DNA from: Lysinibacillus piscis
GTDB lineage: Bacteria; Bacillota; Bacilli; Bacillales_A; Planococcaceae
NCBI RefSeq assembly: GCF_026012395.1
Contig: NZ_BRZA01000004.1
Span: forward strand, 62,001-126,000
Direction of reading: 5' to 3'
Length of the DNA: 64,000 nucleotides
Positions 19,022 through 29,233 of this stretch are shown piece after piece. A program made the position numbers and the translations under genes. The notes under the pieces are model-generated. The model worked only from the letters and a program-made list of their open reading frames with translations, was not told where the DNA came from and did not search any database. Position 1 is the stretch's first letter; each line of letters opens with the position of its first letter.

Positions 19022-19222
19022 ATGTTAAAATGTGCTTCATGTGAAAGAACGGACTTTTTACATGATGAAGAAGATACAGTTTATTGTTCTATTTGTGCAA
19101 GTAGAACATATAAAGCAACAAGAGAGCTATGCCTTGTTAAGTGTCCTTATTGCAAAAACGAAACAACAGGGAAGGCTGCCTATTGTAAATGGTGTAATAA
19201 TTGGATAGCAGATAGGACTTAA
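19022..19222 (+). CDS. Small double zinc ribbon protein
   Basis: A 66-residue protein with four CxxC knuckles: CASC, CSIC, CPYC and CKWC. Paired in order these give two zinc ribbons. No other domain is present. ATG 19022 is chosen because GGAGGAG lies 6 bases before it; the longer ATG at 19004 overlaps that site. It is the only plus-strand gene in the island. Small zinc ribbons often contact nucleic acid or other proteins; the role here is unknown. Confidence 0.7.
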   Translation: MLKCASCERTDFLHDEEDTVYCSICASRTYKATRELCLVKCPYCKNETTGKAAYCKWCNNWIADRT

Positions 19223-19773
19223 TCATGAAGCTTGGACGTATTCCATATTCGTGAATACGGGTCATCATTAGAGCAAATACCAATTGCTTTGATAATCCCC
19301 TCAAGAAATGGCTAGTATCTTATCAACTATTACAATTAATGGTCCCTTCTTGGCTGCTGGGTAAAAAAGAAATAACAAAAGGGATAGTACCTAAAGCAGG
19401 TTCTATCCCTTTATCATTATTGCTTCTTTCGCTTACCTGCCCCTTTAGTTGAATAACAAAAAAGTAAAAAGCCGCCTGAATCAATATTTTATTAAACATC
19501 TTTACTTAAATAGACTAAGCTGTTTATCTAATGACTTATATTAGAGCATGTTTTGAAAAGATTGATCAAAACATGCTCTTATTTAATGTGGCAGATTAGA
19601 TTCTTTTTTTAAAAGTTGATTATTTTTAAAACCCTTTTTGTACTAAACCAGCTAATAGGTTGTCAATATCTTATTGTAAAATAACCATTTCTTTATGGAC
19701 TGAAGAGTTGCATTTAAAGCCAAGTCCGAATAGATATGTTGTTTGTAAAAAATTTATTGCTTCTACGTTATTA
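19223..19773. other. Non-coding stretch with two hairpins
   Basis: AAAGGGATAG/CTATCCCTTT (19378-19412) and a perfect 14-bp stem AGAGCATGTTTTGA/TCAAAACATGCTCT (19543-19556 with 19566-19579) followed by TTATTT. Either could end the plus-strand zinc ribbon transcript or, read the other way, the HEPN gene transcript. Otherwise I see no gene. Confidence 0.55.
19543..19579. terminator. Perfect 14-bp hairpin, likely bidirectional terminator
   Basis: Stem arms 19543-19556 and 19566-19579 with a 9-nt loop between convergent genes; the tail is T-rich on the plus side and weaker on the minus side. Confidence 0.65.
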
Positions 19774-20751
19774 TTAGACACCTAAAATCTCTTTATAAAA
19801 TTCCGCGTAGCTATCTACATTTCGATTCATTACTTCAATTAGAGTATCCATTTCACTACTTGTTGTGTCAATCATAAGTAAGTGTAACAAGAAGTAAATA
19901 GAGATAAAACAAAAGTGGTTATGTGCATATGTTCTAAGTGATGCCTTACTGCTCTTAAATGATGATGAACTAGCCCCATGAGCTCGATCATTTCTCATAG
20001 TGAACAATATCCCATTCACTAACAAATGTAATTTATCTTCAAGTTTAATCGGAATGTCTTCATTACTATCACTAGAGATAGATAAATTCACAGAATCGCT
20101 ATTGAAATACACGAAAAAAAATCTGCTTCCTTTTCTAATAGAATTGGCATAATCCATTTCATTGAATCCAAATTTCCTAAATGAAAGCTCTACTATCCGC
20201 TTCATTTTCTCATCATTTACAATTAACTTCCCATTTTCCTTCTCTACTTTTAATAACCTCTTCAATAACAGTCCTTCGTTCTCCTCAGCAGGCTTCGAAC
20301 CATCGTATTCTTTAAAAATACGAGAATATAGGTATTGGCAAGTAATTTGAGGAATATTTTTCAATAGTTTTTCGATTAACCCTTTAGAATTATCATTTTG
20401 ATTGATTATTTCGGTCCACTCATCAATACTTTTTTCAAGTTTTCCCTTTAAAGTAGTTTCATTAAACAAATTACCTGCATATTGATCAAATGCACGAAAA
20501 ATAAAATCAAATGCAAAATTCGGATGCTTATGCATTACATCTAATGAATCTATAATAAAAGAAACAGCAATATTATGATAATTTTCCGATGAATAACTTA
20601 TTGGATGTGGTAGGAATAATTCTTTACCACTTTTTTTAAAATTGTCAATTCTATTCTTATACTCATTTTCCGCTTGAAATGGTTGAATATTGGGCCAGTC
20701 CTTTATATAGTCATGTCGTTTTTGGCTGAATGATACAGTACTACTCGTCAT
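19774..20751 (-). CDS. HEPN-motif protein, putative RNase
   Basis: A 325-residue protein from ATG 20751; AGGAG lies 11 bases upstream, and a GTG overlapping that site is the longer alternative. The C-terminal region carries MRNDRAHG, a Rx4H HEPN motif (Arg253 to His258), followed by helices rich in aromatic residues. This context resembles HEPN proteins of the ApeA/abortive-infection type. The N-terminal 240 residues, including FDFIFRAFDQYAGNLF, are not recognised. HEPN proteins are usually metal-independent RNases that fire on infection. It lies 205 bases downstream of the PIN gene on the same strand. Confidence 0.65.
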   Translation of the reverse strand: MTSSTVSFSQKRHDYIKDWPNIQPFQAENEYKNRIDNFKKSGKELFLPHPISYSSENYHNIAVSFIIDSLDVMHKHPNFAFDFIFRAFDQYAGNLFNETTLKGKLEKSIDEWTEIINQNDNSKGLIEKLLKNIPQITCQYLYSRIFKEYDGSKPAEENEGLLLKRLLKVEKENGKLIVNDEKMKRIVELSFRKFGFNEMDYANSIRKGSRFFFVYFNSDSVNLSISSDSNEDIPIKLEDKLHLLVNGILFTMRNDRAHGASSSSFKSSKASLRTYAHNHFCFISIYFLLHLLMIDTTSSEMDTLIEVMNRNVDSYAEFYKEILGV

Positions 20752-20956
20752 AAATGAATTCACTCCTAATTAAATTTGTAAATTTATTACGGTGATGAAG
20801 AAGTAATCCCAAGTTACTTATTATCTTCTGTAACCATAAAAATAATGCCCTTTACTTTTTCTTTTTTTTATATTACCGTCACTTAAAGACCTTCCTTCAG
20901 GTATATATAATTCATCCAATATTTAAGGTTACTTCACTCTTCGAATCAATTATATT

Positions 20957-22462
20957 CTAAAACCCTAATTTATTATTAATATCTCTGATAATTTCGTTAT
21001 CTTGTTGAATCTCATTTATTAAATGTTGTGAAACATCTTGAACTGCTTCTATAACTTCTTCTAAATAAAAATTCACGTCATCCAGAATACCATCTGTTGG
21101 GTGATTATCTTCATCGAAATTCAAATAGCCATAATACACTTCTATATATCCTTTTAAATTCTTATTTAGTATAGTATTATTTACTAAAACATCAATTAAA
21201 TCTGTTCCTTCATTTTCCGGATTAAATTCACCAGTTATTGTAATAGTTAAAACTCCACTGCTAAAATTTTTAAACTCTAGCAATGTTTTATTTAAAGAAA
21301 AATGATCTTCACACTTCCACATTTCATTAGCTTCATGATTTTCTATATCAATGCTTATTCTTTCATTTATTATTTCGATAATTTCATATTGCATATCAGT
21401 TAAATTGCTAGTTATTGTTATATGTTCATCATCATTACTATTGAAATTTCTTATCGACTGTTGGATATTGACCAAATCTAATTGTTGTATTTTATCTATT
21501 AAATCGAAATATTCATCAGATAAAATATCAAATTGATTAGTTAATTCTTCTTGGTAATCTAGTAATTCTCTAATAAAATTCCCCACGTCATCATATTCTC
21601 TTATAATTTCTTCCCAATTCGCTGAAAGTGAAGTCAATCCCCCCAGTTCTCTATGATGCTCTATATCCATTTCTATTAATTCTCTTAGATGTTCTTTTTG
21701 CATCTCTTCTTTTAAATCTTCTAAAAATCCTGCATGTTCAGTCTCCAATTTAAAATCTTCTATTAGTGTTTTATTAAAATGATTTCTATAATGAAATTGA
21801 TTTTCAAGATTTAATGATAAGATACTTTCTTGTATATCTGGATGTAGCTTATCTTTTTCATTATCTGCTGAGAAATCTACTGTATTTCTAGTTATAAAAT
21901 ACATATGGTCATTACTATTCAGCTCATTTTTTGTATATTCAATTAAAGATTCTACAATCACTGCATCTGCTAATGAATCTTTATCTTGTTGACTATAGTG
22001 GAAAGGTCTCTTTTTATATAATTGGCGAAGCTGTGCTTTAAAAAGAATTTCTGAAGTTTCCTCTAAATGAATGACATGTTCATGAGAAAATAAATCATTA
22101 AATAAATTTATAGCATCAATAATGTATCTTTCTTTGTTACTTTCAAAAAGTCCTTTGACTTCCTTTATAACACTTATTGCATTAGGTATTTTTTCTTTAA
22201 ATATTTTCATCTCATCTACATTATTTATCCAATATAAAGATTCTACATTCTTTTTTATTAACTTCAAATGCGAATCGATTTTCTCTATTTCTTTATTAAT
22301 ATGTCTATTTACTTCCCTAATTACTATTGATGGAATAACTAATTTAATCTCACCATAATCTAAAAGCTTTTTCATTTGCCCATATGTCTCAGGCTTATGA
22401 CTTTCATTTCTTGATACAACCATATCTAAATATATATTAGTGTCTAATGCTAGATATTTCAT
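20957..22462 (-). CDS. PIN-domain (DUF4935-like) protein, putative RNase
   Basis: A 501-residue protein. Residues 1 to about 200 form a PIN domain: LALDTNIYLDMV (Asp7), PSIVIREVNRHI (Glu50), KDSLADAVIVES (Asp166) and FITRNTVDFS (Asp196), the set of acidic residues that hold Mg2+ or Mn2+. The following 300 residues are charged and largely helical with a possible coiled coil (EYDDVGNFIRELLDYQEEL) and a beta-rich portion near 400-450; no family recognised. Toxins of this fold cleave RNA. Much larger than VapC toxins and with no small antitoxin beside it. Neighbour of the HEPN gene. Confidence 0.72.
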   Translation of the reverse strand: MKYLALDTNIYLDMVVSRNESHKPETYGQMKKLLDYGEIKLVIPSIVIREVNRHINKEIEKIDSHLKLIKKNVESLYWINNVDEMKIFKEKIPNAISVIKEVKGLFESNKERYIIDAINLFNDLFSHEHVIHLEETSEILFKAQLRQLYKKRPFHYSQQDKDSLADAVIVESLIEYTKNELNSNDHMYFITRNTVDFSADNEKDKLHPDIQESILSLNLENQFHYRNHFNKTLIEDFKLETEHAGFLEDLKEEMQKEHLRELIEMDIEHHRELGGLTSLSANWEEIIREYDDVGNFIRELLDYQEELTNQFDILSDEYFDLIDKIQQLDLVNIQQSIRNFNSNDDEHITITSNLTDMQYEIIEIINERISIDIENHEANEMWKCEDHFSLNKTLLEFKNFSSGVLTITITGEFNPENEGTDLIDVLVNNTILNKNLKGYIEVYYGYLNFDEDNHPTDGILDDVNFYLEEVIEAVQDVSQHLINEIQQDNEIIRDINNKLGF

Positions 22463-22567
22463 TTATGTTGTTTGCACCCTTTCTCTAATTCATAAAATAC
22501 ATTCCTCGCCTTTTATCTAGGTATCCTTAATTTTTCTACTTTTTGGACATTAACCTTTAATATTAAT

Positions 22568-23071
22568 TCATTTTGGTTTAACTATAATTATCCTAAAAAC
22601 TCTATTTTTTATAATATTATCTAAATATGCATAATCAAATACTAAATTAAGTCTAGAACTCAGCTCCTGCGGAACGTTCTCTAAAAATTCAATTCTTTTA
22701 ATGTTTGAAGTGAATACAACAATATATCCGTTCAAATTATGCACATTACCTATTGCATCATCAAATTCTCCTTCTTCTTTGCTGCCAATATAATATGGGG
22801 CTACCAAATAAACTAGTTAAAGAACTTTCACTTTTATAGTTTGCAAGATTGATTTTAGCGACACTATTAGTTTCATCTAAGTACTTATGTAATATCCTGC
22901 CTATATCAGTTTTCCTAGTATTAAAGGATGCTCACGTGAAGCTTTCCATCCTAAAAAGCGATGTACACTCACACTAAATAGTACATTTGGGATGGTTGAC
23001 AAACAAAGATAAAGAGCAAGTTCATCTTGCCCCCAACCTTCCTTGATATACCGAGAAATCTTTGCTTTATT
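22568..23071 (-). pseudogene. Broken ClpB/ClpA-like AAA+ ATPase fragment
   Basis: Two minus-strand frames together read like the second AAA+ module of a Clp ATPase. Frame one (open from 23071) gives HPLILGKTDIGRILHKYLDE, then ESSLTSLFGSP, corresponding to the Walker A region and the SxxxLxGxPPGYVG segment. Frame two continues with YYIGSKEEGEFDDAIGN, then YIVVFTSN and VPQELSSRLNLVFDY, corresponding to sensor 1 and the arginine-finger region. The switch falls at a run of four C near 22796. The Walker A loop is also shortened, and no N-terminal half exists. A relic, not a working gene. Confidence 0.65.
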
Positions 23072-23113
23072 TCAAGTCATTTGGGACTTAGAAATAATAT
23101 ACACTACTTTTCT

Positions 23114-23536
23114 TTATTTAGGATATTTGACTATAACTAGAGCTTCTTTAATGCCTAAACATTTTGCAATCGTTAGACGATGCTTACCCTCACCTTCAAT
23201 GTAGTATTTATCATCGATATAAGTTACCACTGGATACCATTGTCCCCATTGTTCCGGATCCAACAGAAATTTTTTGAACTGCTCTCTTCCTTTATATCTA
23301 TCAAAATTAATGCCTTTATACACTAATATGTCTAATGCTTCTAACCAATTTCCAGCTCTATCAGCATCAGGTCGACAAATTCCCTCTAAATCATTTAAAT
23401 TCATCGTTTTCAACTCATTTTTAGACTCATCAAATTCATCATCAGTAAGATATATAGCTTTGTATGCCATTGATGCTATTTTACTTTTTAACAATGGATC
23501 AATTTCGAAAATCTTAAGTTTTTCATCTAAATTCAT
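23114..23536 (-). CDS. ParB-like domain protein
   Basis: A 140-residue protein. The C-terminal third reads YIDDKYYIEGEGKHRLTIAK followed by CLGIKEALVIVK, matching the GxxRxxAxxxLG core of ParB/Srx-like N-terminal domains. The N-terminal part is helical and unrecognised. AGGGAGGGG lies before the ATG. Solitary ParB-like domains occur in phages, plasmids and defence islands, as DNA-binding, CTP-binding or nuclease proteins; which applies here is unknown. It lies between the AAA+ relic and the restriction operon. Confidence 0.65.
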   Translation of the reverse strand: MNLDEKLKIFEIDPLLKSKIASMAYKAIYLTDDEFDESKNELKTMNLNDLEGICRPDADRAGNWLEALDILVYKGINFDRYKGREQFKKFLLDPEQWGQWYPVVTYIDDKYYIEGEGKHRLTIAKCLGIKEALVIVKYPK

Positions 23537-23562
23537 GTTTGCCCCTCCCTAAAAACAAAAAA

Positions 23563-23598
23563 CATCCGTTCGTTTATTTAATTATAAACGAACGGATG
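23563..23598. terminator. Terminator of the hsdMS-prrC-hsdR operon
   Basis: CATCCGTTCGTTTA (23563-23576) pairs perfectly with TAAACGAACGGATG (23585-23598). On the minus strand it is followed by TTTTTTGTTTTT. It lies about 120 bases past the hsdR stop. Confidence 0.88.
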
Positions 23599-23718
23599 AA
23601 AAATTCCATTTTTAAGCAACTATCTTTTGTCTATCCCTTTGAAGATTCAGACAATATGCATGTTTTTGAGTTACTTCATAATTGAATTATGCCATTTATC
23701 CACCCTATTCTTTCTATT

Positions 23719-26700
23719 TTAGATTTTCCCACCTACTCCCTTAAATTTATCTACAAAGGCAGAAATTTTCTGAAAAACAGTCTGCTTTTTTGTTAAATAT
23801 TGAGGATTAAGAGGACTCATTTTAGGAAGAATTTCATTAAGTTCCGTTCCGTTTTCACTAGCGTATTCTCTTTTTAATGAATTAAAAATATATCTTTTTG
23901 CAGCCTCTTCATTAAGTTTTTCAGTATTAATCAACTCTTCTGCTTCACGTTTTTGTTCAGTTTGAGCAAATGAGAAGAAGGCATCAATAATACTTGCTTT
24001 ATCTTGAATACTGTCTAAATCAGCCTGGTTGATAAAATCAACTACTAGGCTTTCTTTTGCACGGTTTCCTACGCTAGATCGAATTAAGCGACGAACCTCT
24101 TCAACCAATGTTGCTTTATCTTTTACTTTCTTGTTTTGTTCAAAAATAAGTTCAAGAATGTAATCTAAATTAATCTCTTGGGATTTTAAAAGATCTACTT
24201 CAAAGACAACATCATCCCAATCAATAGAAATACTTTCCTTTTCTTTTCCATTTCTTTCACGGCGGAGCCAATCACGAATATCATTATATGAAGAACGATA
24301 ATCTTGAATAGCTCTTTCTTCTAACACCTGAATCTCTTGCATAACAGTAATATCTTCATCAGTAACATAGTGAGTAGATTTGAAATCTTCTAAAGCTTTA
24401 GAATCAGTAATATCTATTGCTTGCAAAGCTTTTAAACCTGAAAATTCATCATAGTTTTGCAGGATATTTTCAATACGCAAATATTCACCAAAGAGTTTCG
24501 CAAACTCTTTTTTTTCCTTTTCAGTAACAATATCATCAATATTAGTAAAATGTTCCTTTAAATCTTTTACTACATCTACGTATCCACGACGGGCTTCACC
24601 AGTTGCCACATCAGTGAATCCTTCCATATAATCCTTGTAGCTTTTCTCCAGCACCACATTTTTAGTGTTTTTATCTCCAAAAAGGGTAATGGCGTCTATG
24701 GTTGCTTGTTCTAAATCTCTAAAGGTAACAATATTTCCAAAGGTTTTGGTGGAATCATAAATACGATTTGTTCTAGAAAAAGCTTGCATTAAACCATGAT
24801 ACCTAAGATTTTTATCAACAAATAAAGTATTTAATGTAGGTGCATCAAAACCAGTTAAAAACATTCCAACAACAAGTAACAAATCAATCTCTTTGTCTTT
24901 TACTCGTTTAGCAAGGTCACGATAATAATTTTGAAACTCTTTACTTTCTACGCCATAGTTGGTTTTAAACATCGCATTGTAATCTTTGATGGCTGAACTT
25001 AAAAACTCCTTTGCACTACTATCCATTGCTGAAGGTTCAAAAGTTTCATCAAGAATTTCACCTATCGCAGTTTGCTCTTCATTAGCAGCAAAGGAGAAGA
25101 TTGTAGCAATCTTAAGGGGGTTATTGCTTCCTTGCTGTAATTTATTTAATGATTCATAGTAGAGTTTGGCTGCATCGACACTGCTCACAGCAAACATGGC
25201 ATTAAATCCTTTTCCATTCGCGTTTAGACGATGAGTTTTTACTCTGAAATTATTAAGAATATATTGAGAAATTTCTTTGATGCGTTCAGGATGTAGTAGT
25301 GCTTCTTTATTTTCTGCTGCCGATAGCTTTTTCTCGTCCTGTTCTTTTTCAATACTTTTGAACTTAGGGCGGACATCATTATAATCTACTTTGAATTTTA
25401 AAACTTTTTCATCTCTAATAGCATCCGTAATTACATAAGAGTGTAACTCTTTACCAAAGATAGAAGCTGTTGTTTCAGAACCTAATGCATTTTCAGGGAA
25501 AATAGGCGTACCTGTAAATCCAAACTGATAAAACTTCTTAAACTTTTTATTGATATTTTTTTGCGCTTCACCAAATTGTGAACGGTGGGCTTCATCAAAA
25601 ATAAATACTACTTGCTTATTATATATAGGTAACTCTGTTTCGCTTTTAATTAGGTTATTGAGTTTTTGAATCGTCGTCACAATAATTTTATTATCATCTT
25701 TGTCAATGTTACGCTTTAATCCTGCGGTACTTTCTGAACCATTAACACTATCAGGAGAAAAACGCTGATACTCTTTCATCGTCTGAAAATCTAGGTCTTT
25801 CCTATCTACAACAAAAAATACTTTATCTATAAATTTCAGTTCAGTAGCTAAACGAGCTGTTTTAAAACTCGTAAGCGTTTTCCCCGAACCTGTTGTATGC
25901 CAAATATATCCACCACTTTCAGTAGTTCTCCAATTTTTGGCTAAGTATGAACTTTCAATTTTCCATAAAATCCTTTCCGTGGCAGCAATTTGATAAGGAC
26001 GCATAATCAGCAGGTTATCATTCACATCAAAAACAGAGTATTTCAGTAGTACATTCAATAAAGTGTTTTTCTGCAAAAATGTAGCCGTGAAATCTTTTAG
26101 ATCTTTTATCAGAGTATTATCCGATTTTGCCCAATTCATAGTAAAATCAAAACTGTTTTTATCACGTTTAGTCGTATTAGCAAAATAACGGCTATCTGTC
26201 CCATTAGAAATCACGAAAACCTGTAAATATTTAAACAGAGAGTTTTCTGAATTAAAGCTCTCTTTACTATATCGGTGAACCTGATTAAAGGCTTCACGAA
26301 TGGCAATTCCACGCTTTTTAAGCTCTATTTGTACTAAAGGTAAGCCATTGACTAAAATGGTAACATCGTATCTATTGGCTTGCATTCCTTTTTGTTCAAA
26401 TTGAGAAATTACTTGCACTTTATTGTTGGCAATATTCTTTTTGTCTACTAGGTAAATGTTTTGAATGCGCCCATCATCAAAAACAAAGTCATAAATATAA
26501 TCGTTATGAATTTTACGGGTTTTATCAATTTGGTTATCACTGGGTTTATCTAAAAACTGCTCACAAAATCTAATCCATTCAGTTTCTGAAAATTGCACAT
26601 TATTAAGATTTTGCAGCTGCATACGAACATTTGCAAATATTTTTTCAGAAGTAGTTAAATTTGGTAGATATTCATAACCTTGATTTACTAAATCTTGAAT

Positions 26701-26817
26701 GAGTTCTCGTTCTAAATCAGCTTCTGTTTGATAACCAGCTCCTTGCTGATCTATTTTGGTATATTTATCTAAAATTATAAAGTTGTTTGATTCTATGATG
26801 GGTTTGAAATCGCTCAT
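23719..26817 (-). CDS. hsdR: Type I restriction enzyme R subunit (type IC)
   Basis: A 1032-residue protein, close to the 1038 of EcoR124I HsdR. The nuclease centre falls at Asp151 ([10 protein letters not shown]), Glu165 and Lys167 (VQIELKKRG), the same numbering as in EcoR124I. The translocase has Walker [13 protein letters not shown] box [13 protein letters not shown], motif III FGFTGTP and motif [11 protein letters not shown]. It translocates and cuts unmethylated foreign DNA with HsdM2S. AAGGGGGGAAATTA precedes the ATG. Last gene of the operon, 12 bases after prrC. All catalytic motifs are intact. Confidence 0.96.
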   Translation of the reverse strand: MSDFKPIIESNNFIILDKYTKIDQQGAGYQTEADLERELIQDLVNQGYEYLPNLTTSEKIFANVRMQLQNLNNVQFSETEWIRFCEQFLDKPSDNQIDKTRKIHNDYIYDFVFDDGRIQNIYLVDKKNIANNKVQVISQFEQKGMQANRYDVTILVNGLPLVQIELKKRGIAIREAFNQVHRYSKESFNSENSLFKYLQVFVISNGTDSRYFANTTKRDKNSFDFTMNWAKSDNTLIKDLKDFTATFLQKNTLLNVLLKYSVFDVNDNLLIMRPYQIAATERILWKIESSYLAKNWRTTESGGYIWHTTGSGKTLTSFKTARLATELKFIDKVFFVVDRKDLDFQTMKEYQRFSPDSVNGSESTAGLKRNIDKDDNKIIVTTIQKLNNLIKSETELPIYNKQVVFIFDEAHRSQFGEAQKNINKKFKKFYQFGFTGTPIFPENALGSETTASIFGKELHSYVITDAIRDEKVLKFKVDYNDVRPKFKSIEKEQDEKKLSAAENKEALLHPERIKEISQYILNNFRVKTHRLNANGKGFNAMFAVSSVDAAKLYYESLNKLQQGSNNPLKIATIFSFAANEEQTAIGEILDETFEPSAMDSSAKEFLSSAIKDYNAMFKTNYGVESKEFQNYYRDLAKRVKDKEIDLLLVVGMFLTGFDAPTLNTLFVDKNLRYHGLMQAFSRTNRIYDSTKTFGNIVTFRDLEQATIDAITLFGDKNTKNVVLEKSYKDYMEGFTDVATGEARRGYVDVVKDLKEHFTNIDDIVTEKEKKEFAKLFGEYLRIENILQNYDEFSGLKALQAIDITDSKALEDFKSTHYVTDEDITVMQEIQVLEERAIQDYRSSYNDIRDWLRRERNGKEKESISIDWDDVVFEVDLLKSQEINLDYILELIFEQNKKVKDKATLVEEVRRLIRSSVGNRAKESLVVDFINQADLDSIQDKASIIDAFFSFAQTEQKREAEELINTEKLNEEAAKRYIFNSLKREYASENGTELNEILPKMSPLNPQYLTKKQTVFQKISAFVDKFKGVGGKI

Positions 26818-26829
26818 TAATTTCCCCCC

Positions 26830-28026
26830 TTAATTAATTTTATTAAACCTATATATTTCATTAATTTCACTAATAAGGTGTTTTAAAACATTTTTTTCAT
26901 CATTTGTTAGATTAACAATTTCCTCAGCTGAATGCTTTGAATGACTGGATAAGTTTATAATCCTATTTTTATATGCAACACTACTTCCTCTAACAGGCGA
27001 TAACAAATCTTTCCAATGAGAATAACCTAAGAAAGTGGAAGTTTTCTCTAAAACATTTCGAAGAAAGTTAAAATGATATTTATATATTTGCTCAGATTCA
27101 ATAGCTTTTTCGATTTCATTTATAAGAAAAAGATGATAAGAAAACGGCGAATCATTAGGCTGATCTATTAGTTCATAAGTACCCTCTTCTTTCTTTTCTA
27201 ATCTATGCTTTTTAAAATGTTTGTTGTTGTTGTAACCTGTGCTTTTATTAGAATTGCTAAATTCATTACACAGCACATTATAAAAAAGAGGGTTATGTGT
27301 TGTTATTATAAATTTAAGGTCTGATTCATTAGATTTTATTAACTCTGCTAAATTTACTGCTAATTCAATCAAGTGGTTATCATCTAATGAACTTATAGGA
27401 TCATCTATAAATACATACTCCAGCTGATCAAACTGATTTGTTTCTCTATCACTTTGTTCGGCTACGTTTAATACATCAATAACTTGTTCAAGTAGAGAAT
27501 AAAAAACACACCATACAAAGTTACTCTCTTCTCCTTTTGAAATTTTAATATTATCTGAACGCTCATCATTACCACGCTCATACGAAAAAGTTATTTCTGT
27601 AAAAGCCCCTACTGTTACGTTATTCCCACCCTTATCTTTAATAGTATATTCTTCATTAAAATGTGGCGTTAATTTTTCGTCAGTATAATGTTGAAAATTA
27701 GAAATAATATTTCTATCTTGTCCTTGCTCTTCAAAAATCCATTTTGTAAATGAGTTGGGATGGATTTTAAGTTTTGGTTCAGCATCATTTTCTAAATCAT
27801 TATCCCAATAAAATAAATCTTCTGTAAAAGCATTATAATAAAGTATTTTTTTACCGATTATTTCTGATTCCTCTAATTCCGTATCATCATCTACTTTTGG
27901 TATCACTAATAATTTAAACTCCCGTGAAAGCCTAGTTTTACCAGTTCCATTAAAAGCATAAATAAGTTGAACTTTTTTATTATTATCTTTTAACTGTTGT
28001 GCGATATCAATTAATGAAACACTCAT
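26830..28026 (-). CDS. prrC: PrrC-like anticodon nuclease linked to type I restriction
   Basis: A 398-residue protein, near the 396 of E. coli PrrC. The N-terminal ABC-type ATPase has Walker A AFNGTGKT (24-31), a signature-like [15 protein letters not shown], Walker [14 protein letters not shown] and switch [17 protein letters not shown] resembles the PrrC-specific box. The C-terminal nuclease has the Arg-Glu-His triad at Arg323, Glu327 (FLRNVLEK) and His362 (NLSSHSKH). PrrC is held silent by the type IC enzyme and, when phage disables that enzyme, cuts tRNA-Lys in the anticodon loop. It sits between hsdS and hsdR, as in the prrABCD locus. Target tRNA and trigger are inferred. Confidence 0.85.
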   Translation of the reverse strand: MSVSLIDIAQQLKDNNKKVQLIYAFNGTGKTRLSREFKLLVIPKVDDDTELEESEIIGKKILYYNAFTEDLFYWDNDLENDAEPKLKIHPNSFTKWIFEEQGQDRNIISNFQHYTDEKLTPHFNEEYTIKDKGGNNVTVGAFTEITFSYERGNDERSDNIKISKGEESNFVWCVFYSLLEQVIDVLNVAEQSDRETNQFDQLEYVFIDDPISSLDDNHLIELAVNLAELIKSNESDLKFIITTHNPLFYNVLCNEFSNSNKSTGYNNNKHFKKHRLEKKEEGTYELIDQPNDSPFSYHLFLINEIEKAIESEQIYKYHFNFLRNVLEKTSTFLGYSHWKDLLSPVRGSSVAYKNRIINLSSHSKHSAEEIVNLTNDEKNVLKHLISEINEIYRFNKIN

Positions 28027-28027
28027 A

Positions 28028-29233
28028 CTACTCCTCTACCCCCTCTTTTAGAAAGCTTAGAAGAATATTACGGTAATATTCGTATTGCTTTTGACGCAAC
28101 TCTATTTCACGTAGTAATCCCTCGGTAATTGAAGATGTCAAAGCGTCAAATTTGTCGAGGATAGAGACGATACGTTCTTGTTCCGCAAGTGAAGGAAACG
28201 GTAATAGCAAGCTTTCAAAAGTTGCAAGGTTGATATTTTCTTGTGCACTACCAGTGCTTTTTGATTGCAGTTTCGATTTATACGAAGTCAAAAGATATTC
28301 AACATAGCTTGAACTTGTTTTTTGAGGATTAGCAACAAAACCTATAACACTATCTGGAAAGCATGCATCAAAACCAAGAATTGCAGTTTCAGCAATATTT
28401 GCAGCTATCGTTATGCAAAGTGTCCCTTTTGTCCATAACTTACTTTGCTCCAGTCCAAATTTACTATATGTTTGTGTAAATTCTCTAATGATATGTGGAG
28501 CATTGCGTATATCTCCTGTTTGAATGAATGGAATGTTTCCACCATATAACTTAGAGTCATTTCTTGGACGGTGTTTTGATTTCCCACGTCCAAATTCAAG
28601 AGCAACTTCCCTCAACGTTCTCCACTTAACTTCTCCCTCTTCAAAAGTCAATAACTTATCACGATAATATTCATATTGCTTTTTATGGGCTACAAGCTCT
28701 GCTGTAAGCTCTGTTATAAGCTCTGTTGTAAGCTCTGTGAAAGCGTCCAAAATACGGACGATTTCTTCTTGTACTTTTAGAGGTGGGATAGGAATTTGGA
28801 TTTTAGCTACCTGATTACTCATTAACTTAGGATTACCCATACCAGAATAAACATGTTTTTTTGCTTCAATTGAGAGCCAATAAAATAAATATCTATAATT
28901 CAATTCTTTGGTGTTATTTATTTTTATTAATCCACAAACATTTGTAATTGAAAACTTTCCTGTTCTATAGAAAACTGTCCCTGCATTAGCACCATCAGTT
29001 GTCCAGGTAATAAACTCACCTTCAAAGTCATAGGTATTTACTTTTCCAATTTCACCATTTTTTTTTGTTTGAGAACTGTATACTGGGTAATCTCCAGCGT
29101 TCTCCTCTAAATATGCTTTTGACATTACACGCCCACGCATTAATTCGGCAACTTTTTTTTCTCCCTGAGATAATGTCTTCCACTCAACTTCGACTCCCTT
29201 AAGAAGTTTCTCCACATAATTTGACTTAATCAT
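28028..29233 (-). CDS. hsdS: Type I restriction specificity subunit (type IC)
   Basis: A 401-residue protein with two target-recognition domains (about 10-170 and 205-375), each followed by a conserved helix ending [14 protein letters not shown] or [15 protein letters not shown]. The central spacer holds four 4-residue units ([16 protein letters not shown]), matching the TAEL repeats that set half-site spacing in EcoR124I. It binds two HsdM subunits and names the bipartite recognition site. The ATG overlaps the hsdM stop as ATGA. The recognition sequence cannot be derived here. Confidence 0.95.
   Translation of the reverse strand: MIKSNYVEKLLKGVEVEWKTLSQGEKKVAELMRGRVMSKAYLEENAGDYPVYSSQTKKNGEIGKVNTYDFEGEFITWTTDGANAGTVFYRTGKFSITNVCGLIKINNTKELNYRYLFYWLSIEAKKHVYSGMGNPKLMSNQVAKIQIPIPPLKVQEEIVRILDAFTELTTELITELTAELVAHKKQYEYYRDKLLTFEEGEVKWRTLREVALEFGRGKSKHRPRNDSKLYGGNIPFIQTGDIRNAPHIIREFTQTYSKFGLEQSKLWTKGTLCITIAANIAETAILGFDACFPDSVIGFVANPQKTSSSYVEYLLTSYKSKLQSKSTGSAQENINLATFESLLLPFPSLAEQERIVSILDKFDALTSSITEGLLREIELRQKQYEYYRNILLSFLKEGVEE
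28692..28739 (-). repeat. Four 12-bp tandem repeats in hsdS
   Basis: AAGCTCTG recurs at 28694, 28706, 28718 and 28730, exactly 12 bases apart. Each unit encodes four residues of the inter-TRD spacer. Such repeats gain or lose units by slippage or recombination in type IC systems. Confidence 0.9.

Noticed and set aside
19240-19310. Short plus-strand frame after the zinc ribbon gene
   Set aside because: Has no start or ribosome site and ends within about 26 codons; may be a relic but similarity could not be judged.
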